NCBI RefSeq assembly: GCF_040436345.1
Contig: NC_133237.1
Span: forward strand, 23,999,749 to 24,063,748
Direction: 5' to 3'
DNA from: Pagrus major
Lineage: Eukaryota; Chordata; Actinopteri; Spariformes; Sparidae
DNA length: 64,000 nucleotides
The translations under genes were made by a program, and so were the position numbers. Positions 1 through 24,546 of the stretch are shown piece after piece (the first letter of the stretch is position 1; every line of letters starts with the position of its first letter). The notes below the pieces were generated by a model. It saw nothing but the letters and a program-made list of their open reading frames with translations. It ran no database searches and was not told the origin of the DNA.

Positions 1-15
1 ATGTTCTAAACACAG

Positions 16-12905
<12,890 letters not shown>

Positions 12906-13535
12906 CTGGAGCCTGAAGGAGGAAGTTGGGGACTAATGTGACGGCCAGAGCCGCCTCCTAGCCCGCCTCGTTCTCGTGTCTCTCCACTTTCTGCTTGTTT
13001 GGTTGCCTTTCTTTCTCTTGACTTTAATTTAACTAACAGATGAGCAAACAGAGTGACCTTCAGGGGGAGTCATGGCTGACTCTGCAGAATCAGCCTTTAT
13101 ATTTAATCCTCCCCTGTCTTATGGAAAGGAGTGACGGGTGTTTTTCAGCAGAGCATTCATCGGCTCTTTCCGATCCCAGTCCTCCCCAGTTCCTTTGGTA
13201 CCCTAAGGCCAAGTCCAGCACTCTGAATGTACCGATCCACCCCCTTTACCTTCAGATAATTCAAAACTTTAAAACTTTGTTAAAGTTTTTTATGTAATTT
13301 CTCTTCAGACCTGCCTCCGGAGATGGGATTATCATTTTATATATTTTCTCATTTCCCTTTCGTACCATCTATAGGTCTTTTTCGAGTTGTCATTTGACAG
13401 GAGTAGTTAGCTATGGAGACAGGGAATATAGTACACTATTATAACCTGAAAAATATCTCACAGAAAGCTCTTCATTGTTGCCAAAAATATCTTTTATTGA
13501 GCCAGAACAGAAACTAGAACATTCAGAAAGCAAAC

Positions 13536-13571
<36 letters not shown>

Positions 13572-14250
13572 ACACACACTCACTCATCCAGAAGTGCTCA
13601 TTACTGAACATCAGAAGTGAAAACAGTACTCCATCTAAGTAAAAGGGAGCAAGAGCTTTTGTTCCTAGCAGGCAGTGGGAGCTGATTCAGAGTAGTTGCC
13701 TTCATTTTCTCTTGCTGTGAATCGACGACTATGTACAGAAGTGGAGTAGAGGCAGAGACGGAGACTGAGGAGGCGCTGCACCCCCCCTCCAGAGCAGAAG
13801 GACTGCATCCATAAGACTGGCCAATCCTCTCCACTGTTCTCTATGGTTGTTTGCTTTAGGCATTTGAAAAGTTAAATGACTGCCTTGCTATTGTTTTGAC
13901 GAGAGTATTCAATTTGTTGACTTTGGGTCTGCATCCTCTGGGGGGCTGCGAGAGCGGACCAGTGTCGCCCCCTCCCCCTGTACCTTGCTGTTAGAGACTA
14001 GCCAGTTGAAGTGGACTTGTTTCCTGTATGTGGCTGTGACAAGCAGGACTGTAAACGTCGCAAACGCACTGGTCGACCAATTGGTATAACCGTGTACATA
14101 GGAACCACACATGAATCTACTTTATTCCTACCATGTAAATAGAGACACCAGATGATCAAAAGCAACAAAAGGTAACAAATACTATGAAAAATGACTTCTT
14201 GTACTGCAACAAACCAACAAAAGAAAAAAATAAAATGTTTTGGACGTTGT
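12906..14250 (+). other. adgrl1 3' untranslated region (end inferred)
   Basis: It follows the TGA stop. A CA microsatellite lies at 13533-13579. An AATAAA at 14229-14234 followed by a TG-rich stretch is the first convincing polyadenylation site. Longer 3'UTRs using later signals (for example near 15488 or 18387) cannot be excluded. Confidence 0.5.
14229..14234 (+). terminator. Candidate polyadenylation signal of adgrl1
   Basis: AATAAA followed by TGTTTTGGACGTTGTG, a plausible GU-rich downstream element. Confidence 0.5.
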
Positions 14251-17200
14251 GACCTGAATGATACACTCTATCTCTCTCCCCCGTTGCTCGATCTCTCGCT
14301 CTCTCGCTCTTGTGCCCCAGCACTGTGCCATTCAGTGAAAAATCCTTTGTGGTCCAATGGAGAGAGAAAGGCAGAGAGAGAAACAGATTATAATGTGTAG
14401 TAGATTTTATTTATACAAATGAGAAATGGAACAAAAAAAAAAACTCCTGGCACAATTTTTATGTAATATAATCCGTTACATGTTGTTAATGTTTGACCTT
14501 TGACATCCCCAGGGTGGAGTTGCCGAAGGCAGCGGGGGGCGGGATGTATGGGGCAAGCGAGATAGATGTCGTCAAATGTCATACTGTGCCTCACAGGCAC
14601 GATAAAGCATTGTGTGTGAACGACAGCATCCATAAAGTGATTTGGTTTGTTCTTGTATTATTTGGAAGATATAACCAGATGGCATACTTTTAACAAACAT
14701 GGGTTTTAGCATGTATAATGATGACATTTGTTTTGCTATCAGAGAATATTGCATTTGCTGTTTCTTAAAGATAGTTTCAGCATTACTCCAGAGCCTAATG
14801 TGACAATTCATTAATTTTCCTGTGTGCATGTGTTTGTGTGCATGAGTGTAAGTATGAATGTGTCTGAGGTGCTGGTTGTGTGTATTAAGCGTCCAGTGTG
14901 TGTGAGTGTGTGTGCGAGCGCCGTGCACCAGACTTTTGTATGTGCACACACATTTGAAAGACTATTTTTTGTGACATGACTTGAATGCACATCAGACATG
15001 GGGGATACTCATCTCAGAGAGCTGCCATTACTTCTCTGCCTCAAATGGAAGTTGCTCTTGCCGTGGTGTTCAGGTATGACGAGGAGGACGGCAGAAATCA
15101 GACCGCCTCGGGAGACGTGAGATAACCATATACCATGAAAATGACAAGCAGGGTTGACCGATTGGGAGGAACATGTTTCCAATATGCCACCTTATGCAAG
15201 CGATACATTTGAGAAATTAGCTGTCAAGAGAGAGACGCTCGTGAGGCTCCTTTCATCCAGCTGGAATCTGTCTGACCTTTAAAAAAAAAATCTTTGCCTT
15301 CTTCTACGCTGTATTTATAGGTATTTGTTATGGTTTATTTATCAGTTTTTATGTATGTTTTTGGAATATTTATTCACATTGATTTATTCATGGCATTGGA
15401 TTTTTTTTTTCTTTCTATTGACTGTCTCCCTCGTAAACCTGCGCCTAGCGAAAAGAGTGGGATGTGTGAGCAGAACGTGAGCAGAAAATAAATGCATCCA
15501 CTGCAGTGTGACATTTGGCTAGGGCCTGACTGTCCCACTTCTAAAAGAACCCAAAGGACAGCTTTTAGCTGTGGCTCCTGGGGCTGACAGAGAGAGAGGG
15601 TTAAAGACAGATAAGGGAGAGGGATTACAAGGATTTGCCACCATTTATTCTTGTTATTCAAATCACTTGTGTGGGTAACATTGTTTGGGCCGTGGAGCAC
15701 GATGAGGCTCAGACAGAAGGCCCTTGTATCATCACTTGAGCCATAGGGGGAACATGTGCAATACAGGTTTGACGGTACATGACTTGGATTTGCAGCTGAC
15801 CCTGGGAGCTGTGTGTTTACAAATGAAAAGACAATATGCACATGTATTCTGCTCTGCTGCAGTGCTGAACAATGTGAAGCAGGGATCTCATGGCTCAGTG
15901 GTGGGGCGACGTACCGAGGCAGCACTCACTGGTCAACTGAGGACAACTGAATGTATTTTAACAAGCAGGACTGAAGATGAAAGAATTCACTCCAGGGTGG
16001 AAGTGTTAATGGGAAACACAAGACGGCCATCATCATCTTTATCCTCATCATTCTCATCACCATCATCATTAACTCCGTCCCTCCCTCATTGTATTTGACA
16101 TTATGTGCTGATGCTGATCTCCTCTGCTCAGCTGGGACACGCCCCAGGGAGAAACACTGTTTAGACAGACACCCCCCATGAGAGGAGGAATGTGCGTCAC
16201 CTTGGGCCTGCTTCTTTCTTTTTCCAGCACCTCCCAGCTCCTTTTCTTTTACTCCCCCCCCCATCTCATCCACATTTTAATATCAATCTCAATGGACTCC
16301 ATTAGTGCAGCACTTCTTTGAGAGCGTTAATTTGTTTTGTCAAAAGCTTTGTTTATCCCAGATTAATATCTCAATAAGCAGAGGAGTGCTGTACTGTGGT
16401 AAATGATAGTGATTATACAGTAGAGGGTCCGCGGCCCATGCTGTTGGACGGAGGCTCACACAACAGGAGTTTCTCCACCATTCAAAGCCCTCCAAACCTC
16501 TGATTACTATAATAACACTGTGGGTACTAATTTACTGCAGTGAACTCGCCCTCACTCTCTTTCCTGCTCCCTTTTTCGACTCCGTTTAACTGCAAATGTT
16601 TAACACAGTTCCCACTGCATGCCGCTGGCAAGCCTGACATGCATGTGCTCCAGTGGTTAGGTGGGAAGTTGCTTAAAAGGTGGGATACCCAACCTTCGAC
16701 ATAGTGCCGTCTCACCCCTGCAGCTTAGTGTCAGTGGTGAGTGAGCTATGGCATTGTTCAGCCTGTCATTAGACAGCAGAGGTCCCAGCAGGCCTACAGT
16801 CCGTTTACTCGCAGTTGACCCTTTCTTCCACAGACCTTTTTTTTTTCTTACCGGGGATTTTTGTGGCGCATGTCACACCAGGAGAGCGGTTGAGATGGGG
16901 GGCAGGAAACTGGTGTGCGAGTTCAAGAGCAACAGAGGAGCAGAAGGTCATTATGTCTGCAAAGATGGGCCCAAGAGGGGACAGAGTGGGGACAACATCA
17001 GCAGAGATGTCACAGATGTCACAAATTCATAGCCATAGGCAGTGAGAGGGAGGAGATGGCAGCGGGTGAGGGGGGTGGCAGTGAGGCTGTGCAGGATCTG
17101 GAGATGAGGAAGAGGAGGTGCTACTGTGTTTCAGAGGGCTTTCTGTTGGTGGTTTGCAGTCCAGAGGTTATCAATTCATTGTTGAAATTGATCAAGCCGG

Positions 17201-19385
17201 CATGTCAGATCTCCAGTCCGCTCATAGAATAAAACTAAATTTGCCTGTAGAGGAAGAAAGATGATGTGCTTGTTGTTTGGTCTCATGAATGCTTCCTTAG
17301 AAAAATGTGAAAATGAATCCACTGCCGCATCAGCCGATCAAATGGAGATTTTTAGAGCTAACAAATGCGACAGGATTTTCCTATAGAGATTTTTAAAAAG
17401 CAAATGTAAACAATGATAAAGTAGTACTATTTTGTTATTGGTCTCTTGTTACGTGTCCACATAACTGCTATACAGTACCTTTAGATTAGTTCTAAGAATA
17501 TGTAGGGGTACAGCATAAACCCAGTGATGAGGTTTGTGCTGTTCCTCCTCTGTGTTGAATATGTGTCCGTGGAGCTGTGCCAGCAATTCAGGCCATCTTT
17601 AATGCACAGGGTGGGACCGACAAGGGGGCAGGGTGATGTTCTCCAAATGCTAAGCCCGTGAGGTCCATTCTACAGCGAGACCCCCAAGGTCCAAAACAAT
17701 CATATCTTTTGACACACAGACATATAAACAATACACAGGCATGATTTTTTTCCCTTTTCTTCCTTTTCCGTCGCTGGGTGCACTGTCTCTGAGAGAGGGG
17801 GAGGAGCTGAATTGTGCCTGCATGTGCCTGTCCATGGCCGCAATGATCTCCATCCCATGATCGTTCATGGGACAGGCCAGGAAATGCTGCCTCAGATGTG
17901 TCTGTGTCCGTCATCAGAGGTAGAGGAGCTGGTTACAGCGAGTGTGAATGGGACATTCTGAGTATCAGCTAAAGGCTGTATTAATTAGATCAGCCCAGTA
18001 GAACCTGGTCAGTATTGGACGTCCCTGAAATGCTAAAATTAATGGGAATGAATTACTGGGTGCTCGTGGTTTTAAATAGCAGGCTGTAGGCACTGGTAGA
18101 AACAAAGACATTGTGCCATGTGGGGTTCTACATTTAGCACCATACCCAGAGCTTTCTGTGACTTTTCTATGAAATGGATAATTTATCATGTACCACTGAG
18201 ACATTTGTAAACTGAGGTTAATATAACACCTTGATTCTGTTTTCTTTGAGAAATGATGTTTATATGTTTTATTTGATTTTTTTTTCTCACGGTCATTGCT
18301 TTGACAGCTGTCTGGGCCAAAGGGGATGACTTTCTGTGAGTGTTTGCGTCATCGCAGGTCAGAGCGACCTTGTATCAGCACATATTAATAAAAAACTATT
18401 GAAAATATGCATCAGTCATGCTTCAGGATTTCTCTGGGAACACACTGAAGAGCTCAGTTGTTATATACATGTGTGTGTGGTTGTATAGAATAACTGCTTG
18501 TGTGCTTATGCTTGTGCCAGTGTGATAAAAGCACAACAGCATGCAGAAATTACTATGAATCGTTCACTGTAGCATATGCATATAAGCTTCAGTTTACCTA
18601 CCTTGTGATTCAAACCCGAAATGAAAAGACATCTTTAAGCACTGACACAGCGGTTATGTTTTATTCATGGGTTGTCCTGCAGGTTACGACAGCATTGTGT
18701 TGCTCATTCATGTACCATGGGAAGCAAGGGACCGAGGCCAAGCAGCGCAGCCCCTTCCTGAGTCAGCTCCCCTTTGAACCGCACACTGTATGCATATGCA
18801 GATTTGACCTGGTGGTCGGGATGAGGATGCTGTCAAACACTGGTCTCTGTCCAAAGCATACCGCACAAAGTGATCAAAGAGAGACAGAAAGAGGCGAGCA
18901 GTCAGTTTAGGCGACAGCACCAACACTCTCAGTGTTTGGACAGGGACTAGTAAGAGCTTTACGCACTGAGGGAGGTTGAGAAGACTGGTCCAATACTAAT
19001 CTGGGGGAAAAAAAGGCTTTGTTTCACTGAGGTGACCTTAAGTCAGTATTACCGAGACCAGCCACACTGATGCTTTCAACCATTTCATATATATCTGTAC
19101 GTACATGCAGACCTGTGGGCATACTTGCTCAGCTGGAACCAGTTTTACAAAGCATCAGTCAAGGTTAATTAATCATACAGTGTGATGTGATCCCTGATGT
19201 AATCTTTTAATAACTGCCGTTTGAATACTGACTTTTGAATGTAGATGTCTGTTGAGCCTCAACAGCAAACAACAGTAGGCGACCATTAGTACACTCCAGA
19301 GTGAGCATAAACATTGTGATCAACTAGAGATCAGTTATGGACAGCACACCTAAGTGTCTGGGTTATTGCAGCCCAGCTAGCTTCC
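14251..19385. other. Intergenic region, no gene recognised
   Basis: Both strands were read. There is a CAT-rich tract at about 16028-16070 and scattered pyrimidine-rich sequence, but no open frame with splice sites or a recognisable domain. It may include extended adgrl1 3'UTR. Confidence 0.55.
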
Positions 19386-19952
19386 CTTAAAGAAACAGTT
19401 CACCCAAAAAAATGTAATTCAGCAATTATCCACAAATAATTTCTGGAAATGAAATATTCATGAGGTGGCAGAAATATAACAGTATGCTGATTTAATTGCA
19501 AAGAATCAGATAAGTCATTATTTGTTTGGGGAGGCCCCCGAGTGAAGATCAAAAGAACTCATTACATTATTGTGGCTCATGAGTTAAACATTACATTGAA
19601 CTATCTAATGGCGGCATTAGAAATCAATAAACAGTTTTATTTCCTAATTTTCAGGCGTTTTTCCAAATCCATAACGTAACATAAGCCCATCACTTAGCCT
19701 AAACATATTTCCCCTTTCAAAGGGCCATCTCAGGGCTTTCAAAAACTTGGATTACACTGGACCAGCTGTATGAAGCCATTTTATGCTTTTATTGTTATTT
19801 TTAAAACAAGTCCTTCAGTTGTTTATGAGAATGCTCAGTAACACTGTTTTGCTGTGAAGCTCCAGAAATCTTTTGTGGACTTAAAAAACTTCACCTGACT
19901 TTCCATCAGCATGGGGTGAGTAGATAATGACTGAGTGAACTGTTCCTTTAAG
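19386..19952. mobile_element. Short inverted-repeat transposon, CTTAAAGGAACAGTTCACC family, copy 1
   Basis: The ends CTTAAAGAAACAGTTCACCCA and TGAGTGAACTGTTCCTTTAAG are inverted repeats with two mismatches. The right interior (GCTGTGAAGCTCCAGAAAT through GAGTAGATAATGACTG) is shared with the copy at 35341-35667. It has no ORF and looks nonautonomous. Confidence 0.8.
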
Positions 19953-20491
19953 CCTCTTATCCTCAATGTGGTGTGATCAGTGTTTAGCTCCCACTGAGCT
20001 TTGTTTCTTCAACTGCTCATAATACTGTTGTGATTGGTAACTAATTAGCCAATATCCAATTATTATGTGCATCGGAGCAGAGAGGATTCATCCATAATTA
20101 CAGACTCTCCCACGTGCCTCTTCCTTCCTTGTCATACATGTTATGACGACAGGGCCCACCCCCTACCCATCCACCCATCTGCCCAGCCCCTGCCTCAGTC
20201 ATGTCCCCTCCGTGAAACTCCCTGCGAGGGGAGACTCTGAGGCTGTGACCATTCGATCACCCTCTTCTACCCAACACTTTCACACACTGACATATCAAAC
20301 ATGAGCAACAAAGCCTCTAACCCCTGACACACTCTCTTTCTGGTGCTCGGTCCATCTGAGAGGTTTTTCGTCAAGGTCACTGCACATTTAGGGAAGTAAA
20401 AACAGAATCAGACATTAACTTTCCAACACCCACAGGGTCCCTCAACAGACCCCAAGAGACAGAGAGACGTATTAAATTCAGCCCGAACCGC

Positions 20492-20524
<33 letters not shown>
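20492..20524 (+). repeat. (GT)n microsatellite
   Basis: A GT run with one GC interruption near its end. Confidence 0.9.
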
Positions 20525-21530
20525 AAAACTGTAATTATACCATACATCAAACCACACAGGAAACCAATCTTTTAAGGACTTTAACATACAACACTTAAAT
20601 TACCTGGTGCTTTGTAATGGACGTATTGTCCCTTTATTGTTTTTATTAATAAATCACATCACGATACTAGAAGGTAGATCAACACACTGATTGCCTATAG
20701 AAGAATCACACAATAGTCAATCAGCCGTACTTTAACAGGGCTTTGATTTATTGAAACATTATTATCTCCACCCGCAGTGGTTGATTATAGAAATACAGTA
20801 TGTAACAATGAGGTATATATTTTGTAGGTGTAAGTACAATTAGGGATATTGAAGCCATTGCAATCTGGGATTAATGTGAAATAATGGCGTTTGCATCTCT
20901 CAACAAAAGTAATAAGAGGAGTAATTATGTTCCTGCGTACCTCAGTGGGGCAGGACTCATGACTATTTACTGCCCCCGTGTGGTAAACTGTTCAGTAACA
21001 CTGGTGTGGCTTCCTTCGATAAAAAAAAATGACCAGGCAGTGAAATCCAGAGTGGACTAAAGCATTTATTCAATCAAAACACAGTTCATCATATTCAAAT
21101 ATACCTATAGTCCTAATTATTATGTTTAAAATACAGAATAATTGTTTAAAAATACATTAAAAACCTAAAGCAAAGCAACTGAGTATATGAGCAACAACAG
21201 AAAAACGCAGTACTACAAAAAGATAAATGAATTGAAAAGCAAGCACATTGAATAAAATAACAATATATAGAGCTGTGATTCGGTGAATATGATTATAATT
21301 AATCAGCTATAGAAAGAAAAAGTAGAAAAGATAAAACACACTGAATGTATTCAGCAGCTTCTTCTCATTAAAACCATCCATTCTAATGAGGTATAATATG
21401 TTAAATAATATATATATGTCTAATTTATGAATACAGTACTGTATGTATTTATACAATACATTATACATGTTATATAAGTACATTAATATTTATACATTGA
21501 TAGTAATGTATTAATATTAATACATCTATA

Positions 21531-21616
21531 TTAACCCATAAGAACCAATGGTGACACACACTCGTCACAAACAACACACAAATGTCCTACAATGGGTCTG
21601 GGTTCTTATGGGTTAA
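21531..21616. mobile_element. Tiny piggyBac-like MITE with TTAA ends
   Basis: TTAA (21531-21534), then CCCATAAGAACC, about 54 bp of interior, then GGTTCTTATGGG and TTAA (21613-21616). The 12-bp terminal repeats are perfect inverted copies. TTAA target duplications and CCC-starting ends are typical of the piggyBac superfamily. The body is only 78 bp and has no coding capacity. Confidence 0.75.
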
Positions 21617-22023
21617 GTTGTCTCAGCTTGGTTTGTGGTACTTTAACTGACATGGTTCACCCCTACTTTGGTCAAGTGATGCACTGAACACTCACAGTAA
21701 TGAAGTTTAAAATTAGACCAGTGTTTTCATTTTATTGATCAGTGTATACTGTGATTACTGTCAGGTAATACGATAGTTTGGCAAAATGTAGTAAACAGTA
21801 TTCATCTAAATGTAATTACCCAAATTATTATGTCATCTGATCCGTCTGATTGACTTTTTATACGTCAGCGAATACGGTCAGACGGAGGCACAGACAAGAC
21901 CGGTTTCCACCAGGATCGTCTCATTTTATAAAATGGTTTAAAGATGCTGTAATTATATAAAATTCAGCACATTAGGCTTGTAAAAATATATATTTTCTGA
22001 CCTTGTTTAAAAAGAAATAATTA

Positions 22024-22292
22024 TTTAAAGCTGCTGTAAGTGTCGTTGTTTCAGTTAACGTCCTGTCCGTTTCTCAGTTAATAATCCTCTCCCTCCTCTA
22101 CGTCGTAACAGGAACGTGCAGCGGTAATCGCCAGACATGGCAGCAGACAGGAGGATCGTGCTCTCTGCCTCTTTATGGAGCTCTCTGTCCTGATTGGATA
22201 AATTGGCAGGGATACCAGAAAACGTCTTTTCTCCTCTACTGCATGAATTTTATTACTTTGATAAAATAAATATCACTTACAGCAGCTTTAAA
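22024..22292. mobile_element. MITE with perfect 19-bp terminal inverted repeats
   Basis: The left end TTTAAAGCTGCTGTAAGTG (22024-22042) and right end CACTTACAGCAGCTTTAAA (22274-22292) are exact inverted copies. The 269-bp element has no ORF. It lies just downstream of the orphan - strand gene and contains that gene's nearest polyadenylation signal. A related single end, TTACTGCAGCTTTAAA, is at about 59322-59337. Confidence 0.85.
22249..22254 (-). terminator. Candidate polyadenylation signal of the orphan gene, inside a MITE
   Basis: TTTATT on the + strand reads AATAAA on the - strand, about 175 nt after the stop codon at 22429. Confidence 0.45.
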
Positions 22293-22386
22293 CAAATGTG
22301 CTGGACCTGATCCCAAAGCAGTTGCCAGGAAATGTACCACATACCATAACTTTATGTTATAATATAGGATGATATTATTATCACCA

Positions 22387-22388
<2 letters not shown>

Positions 22389-22431
<43 letters not shown>
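22389..22431. repeat. (ATT)n / (TAA)n trinucleotide repeat
   Basis: About 14 perfect units. Read on the - strand, the first TAA is the stop codon of the orphan membrane protein gene. Confidence 0.95.
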
Positions 22432-22432
<1 letters not shown>

Positions 22433-24546
22433 GTTTTTATGTTCTTCGTGTTGGCCGTTGACTCCACGTCAGCGTCCTGCAGCAAACAAAGCATTTGCAA
22501 AATCAAACAAACGTCATAAAAAAATATTTTAACGGAAAAAAGATAATAAATTATATATTAAAAGTTACTTACCAGTGAAGTAGAGCACCTTCTGACCCGC
22601 TCTGTGCCAAAGCTGTGTTCGTACACCGAAACAGTTTCACCTGTCTTGTCTTGGATGGCAGCTCTGGAGACAGAAACAACAAGAAATAGACATGAGCCTC
22701 ACAGCAAAGCTTTGTCTATGCTCACTTTCTGAGCAGACGTCAGACAGGTTCTGAAGTTCAGATCGGCCCTTCAGATTTGGGATGGGGATGGGGAGAGCAG
22801 TTGAGAAAGTTACTCCTGACAGCTGTCCAAACAGCAGCAACAGGCAGAATGAAACAAGGCGTGAAAGAGACTGGAAATTGGAAAGTGAAAGAGATTTCTC
22901 TTTGGGCACAGTTAAGAGTGCAGAGTGACAGAGAGCAAGTGGCAGTCTCACCTCGGATTCAACAGCAGAGGCTGTCCTCCATTCTCGTCTTCAGGACCAC
23001 GATCACCGACAGCCCATCCATTGCGCATTTTCTTGTTCCTGAGGAAGAATTTAAGGCCGTTATCAGTTAATAGCTGAAAAACCCAGAATGACTTCAGGTC
23101 AGATCAACCTGGACTCAGATTGGCGCATTCAGTGACACCGTTGTCTAGTTTTGTTTCTATTTTCTGCTCTTTTGGAGGAAAACATTTTAAAATGTAAACA
23201 TACATGTAAATATAATTCACTTTTACTTGTACGTTTGATACTTATGTACATTTAATATCAGATATTTCAGATATCAGATATCTTCAGATACTAGTACTAC
23301 TCAAGTACTATTAGTACAGATGACTATTATATTAACATGATATCTTTACTTTTACTCAAGTATGACTTTGGGGTAGTTTTACAGCATTGACTGCAGACTT
23401 ACCCGAGAGCGCCTTTCCCTCTGTTATCATTCACTCCTCCTGGATCATCCCTCATGTACCTGTGGAAGACAAATACAAACGCTGTTCAATAAGAATTGTG
23501 TAAATAATTGATAGTAAACACACTGACAATCCATTCAGCAGCCGAAACGCCTACCTGTGAATGTCTCCATGATTATAGGCTCCGTTAACGTCGGGGGCAG
23601 TTGTGTCTCCACTGCAAAACAAACTCTGGGTAAGAATGGCACTGAATCTCCTCTGAGACATCACATCCACAACCTGCCCCGTTAAAGGGTCACTTCACCC
23701 AGATCCTCAAAACTAAAACAGACTACAGACACAAACAAAAGTAAACAATTTTCCTTCTCACTTTTTAGACTCCTGGATTCTCCCGTTGCTCAGGGTGCGG
23801 TCAGGACTGAAGGATTCAGGAGTCTCACCATCAGGCGCAAGATCAATACTATGGAGACAAAGGTAGCTTTTAGCAGATTACAGTCTAGACTGACAGTTGT
23901 TATTAAAAAACAAAAACACTTTGAAAGTTTTGAAAAGCAGTTTCACCTGTCAGCACACACACTTTCAAGTGTGTCATCAGGGGCAGATAGTGGTTCACTA
24001 CAATGACAAAGAAGCTTTGTTAGCTCACGCTGTTAGCTTGGCTGGAGTGAGAGAATTATTGAAAATTAAGTAAATAAATTTACTTATTTGCAATTCACTT
24101 TTTCTCTGGAGCAGCACAACTGAAACAAATATTCACCTGCCATCAAAGTGAGGCTGGTATTGTTTTCACTTTGTGAATCTGTGTGTTTGTGCGTGTATGT
24201 GTGTGTCATCACGGCAAAATGGGGTCCTGGACTCGACTTTTGTAGCGGGAATTATACTGTATGTCTGTCTGTGGACCACGATAACGCTGCATGATGCAGT
24301 CACAAAACTTTACAGATGTGTAGTTAAAACCAAAATGAAGGTCGAGTTTGAAGACTGGCTTTTAAAAAGTCAGCGGTAAACTACATGTTGAAATGGATAA
24401 GCACTGAAGAACATGTACTCATGTGTGCTCAAATGAACAGGGCAAGCTGAAATGTACATTAAAGTGAGACTGACCCAGTTTCTTCTGTCCTCACAGCCTG
24501 GGAAGTTTTCGGTCTGAGACGTGCCAGCTGGTAAGAACACCACTTC
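22429..24546 (-). CDS. Orphan gene exons 7-14: cytoplasmic tail in eight small exons
   Basis: Residues 170-351. It starts with KWCSYQLARLRPKTSQ, then becomes acidic and Asp/Glu/Gly/Asn-rich (APDDTLES, LAPDGETPESFS, YMRDDPGGVNDN, GDRGPEDENGGQPLLL). Tyrosines sit in CSYQL, GAYNHGD, RYMRDD and SVYEHSFG. None is a textbook ITAM, ITIM or YxxM motif. Exons 7-13 are 51-91 nt and all symmetrical in phase apart from the last, so single-exon skipping would mostly keep the frame. Confidence 0.75.

Larger units (their letters stand above)
19953..22023. other. Intergenic region, repeat-rich
   Basis: Holds a GT microsatellite (20492-20524), AT-rich DNA and the small piggyBac-like element at 21531-21616. 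No coding signal seen. Confidence 0.6.

Noticed and set aside
15374..15925. 183-codon - strand frame in the adgrl1 3' flank
   Set aside because: No signal peptide, domain, splice site or repeat similarity; it crosses low-complexity sequence.
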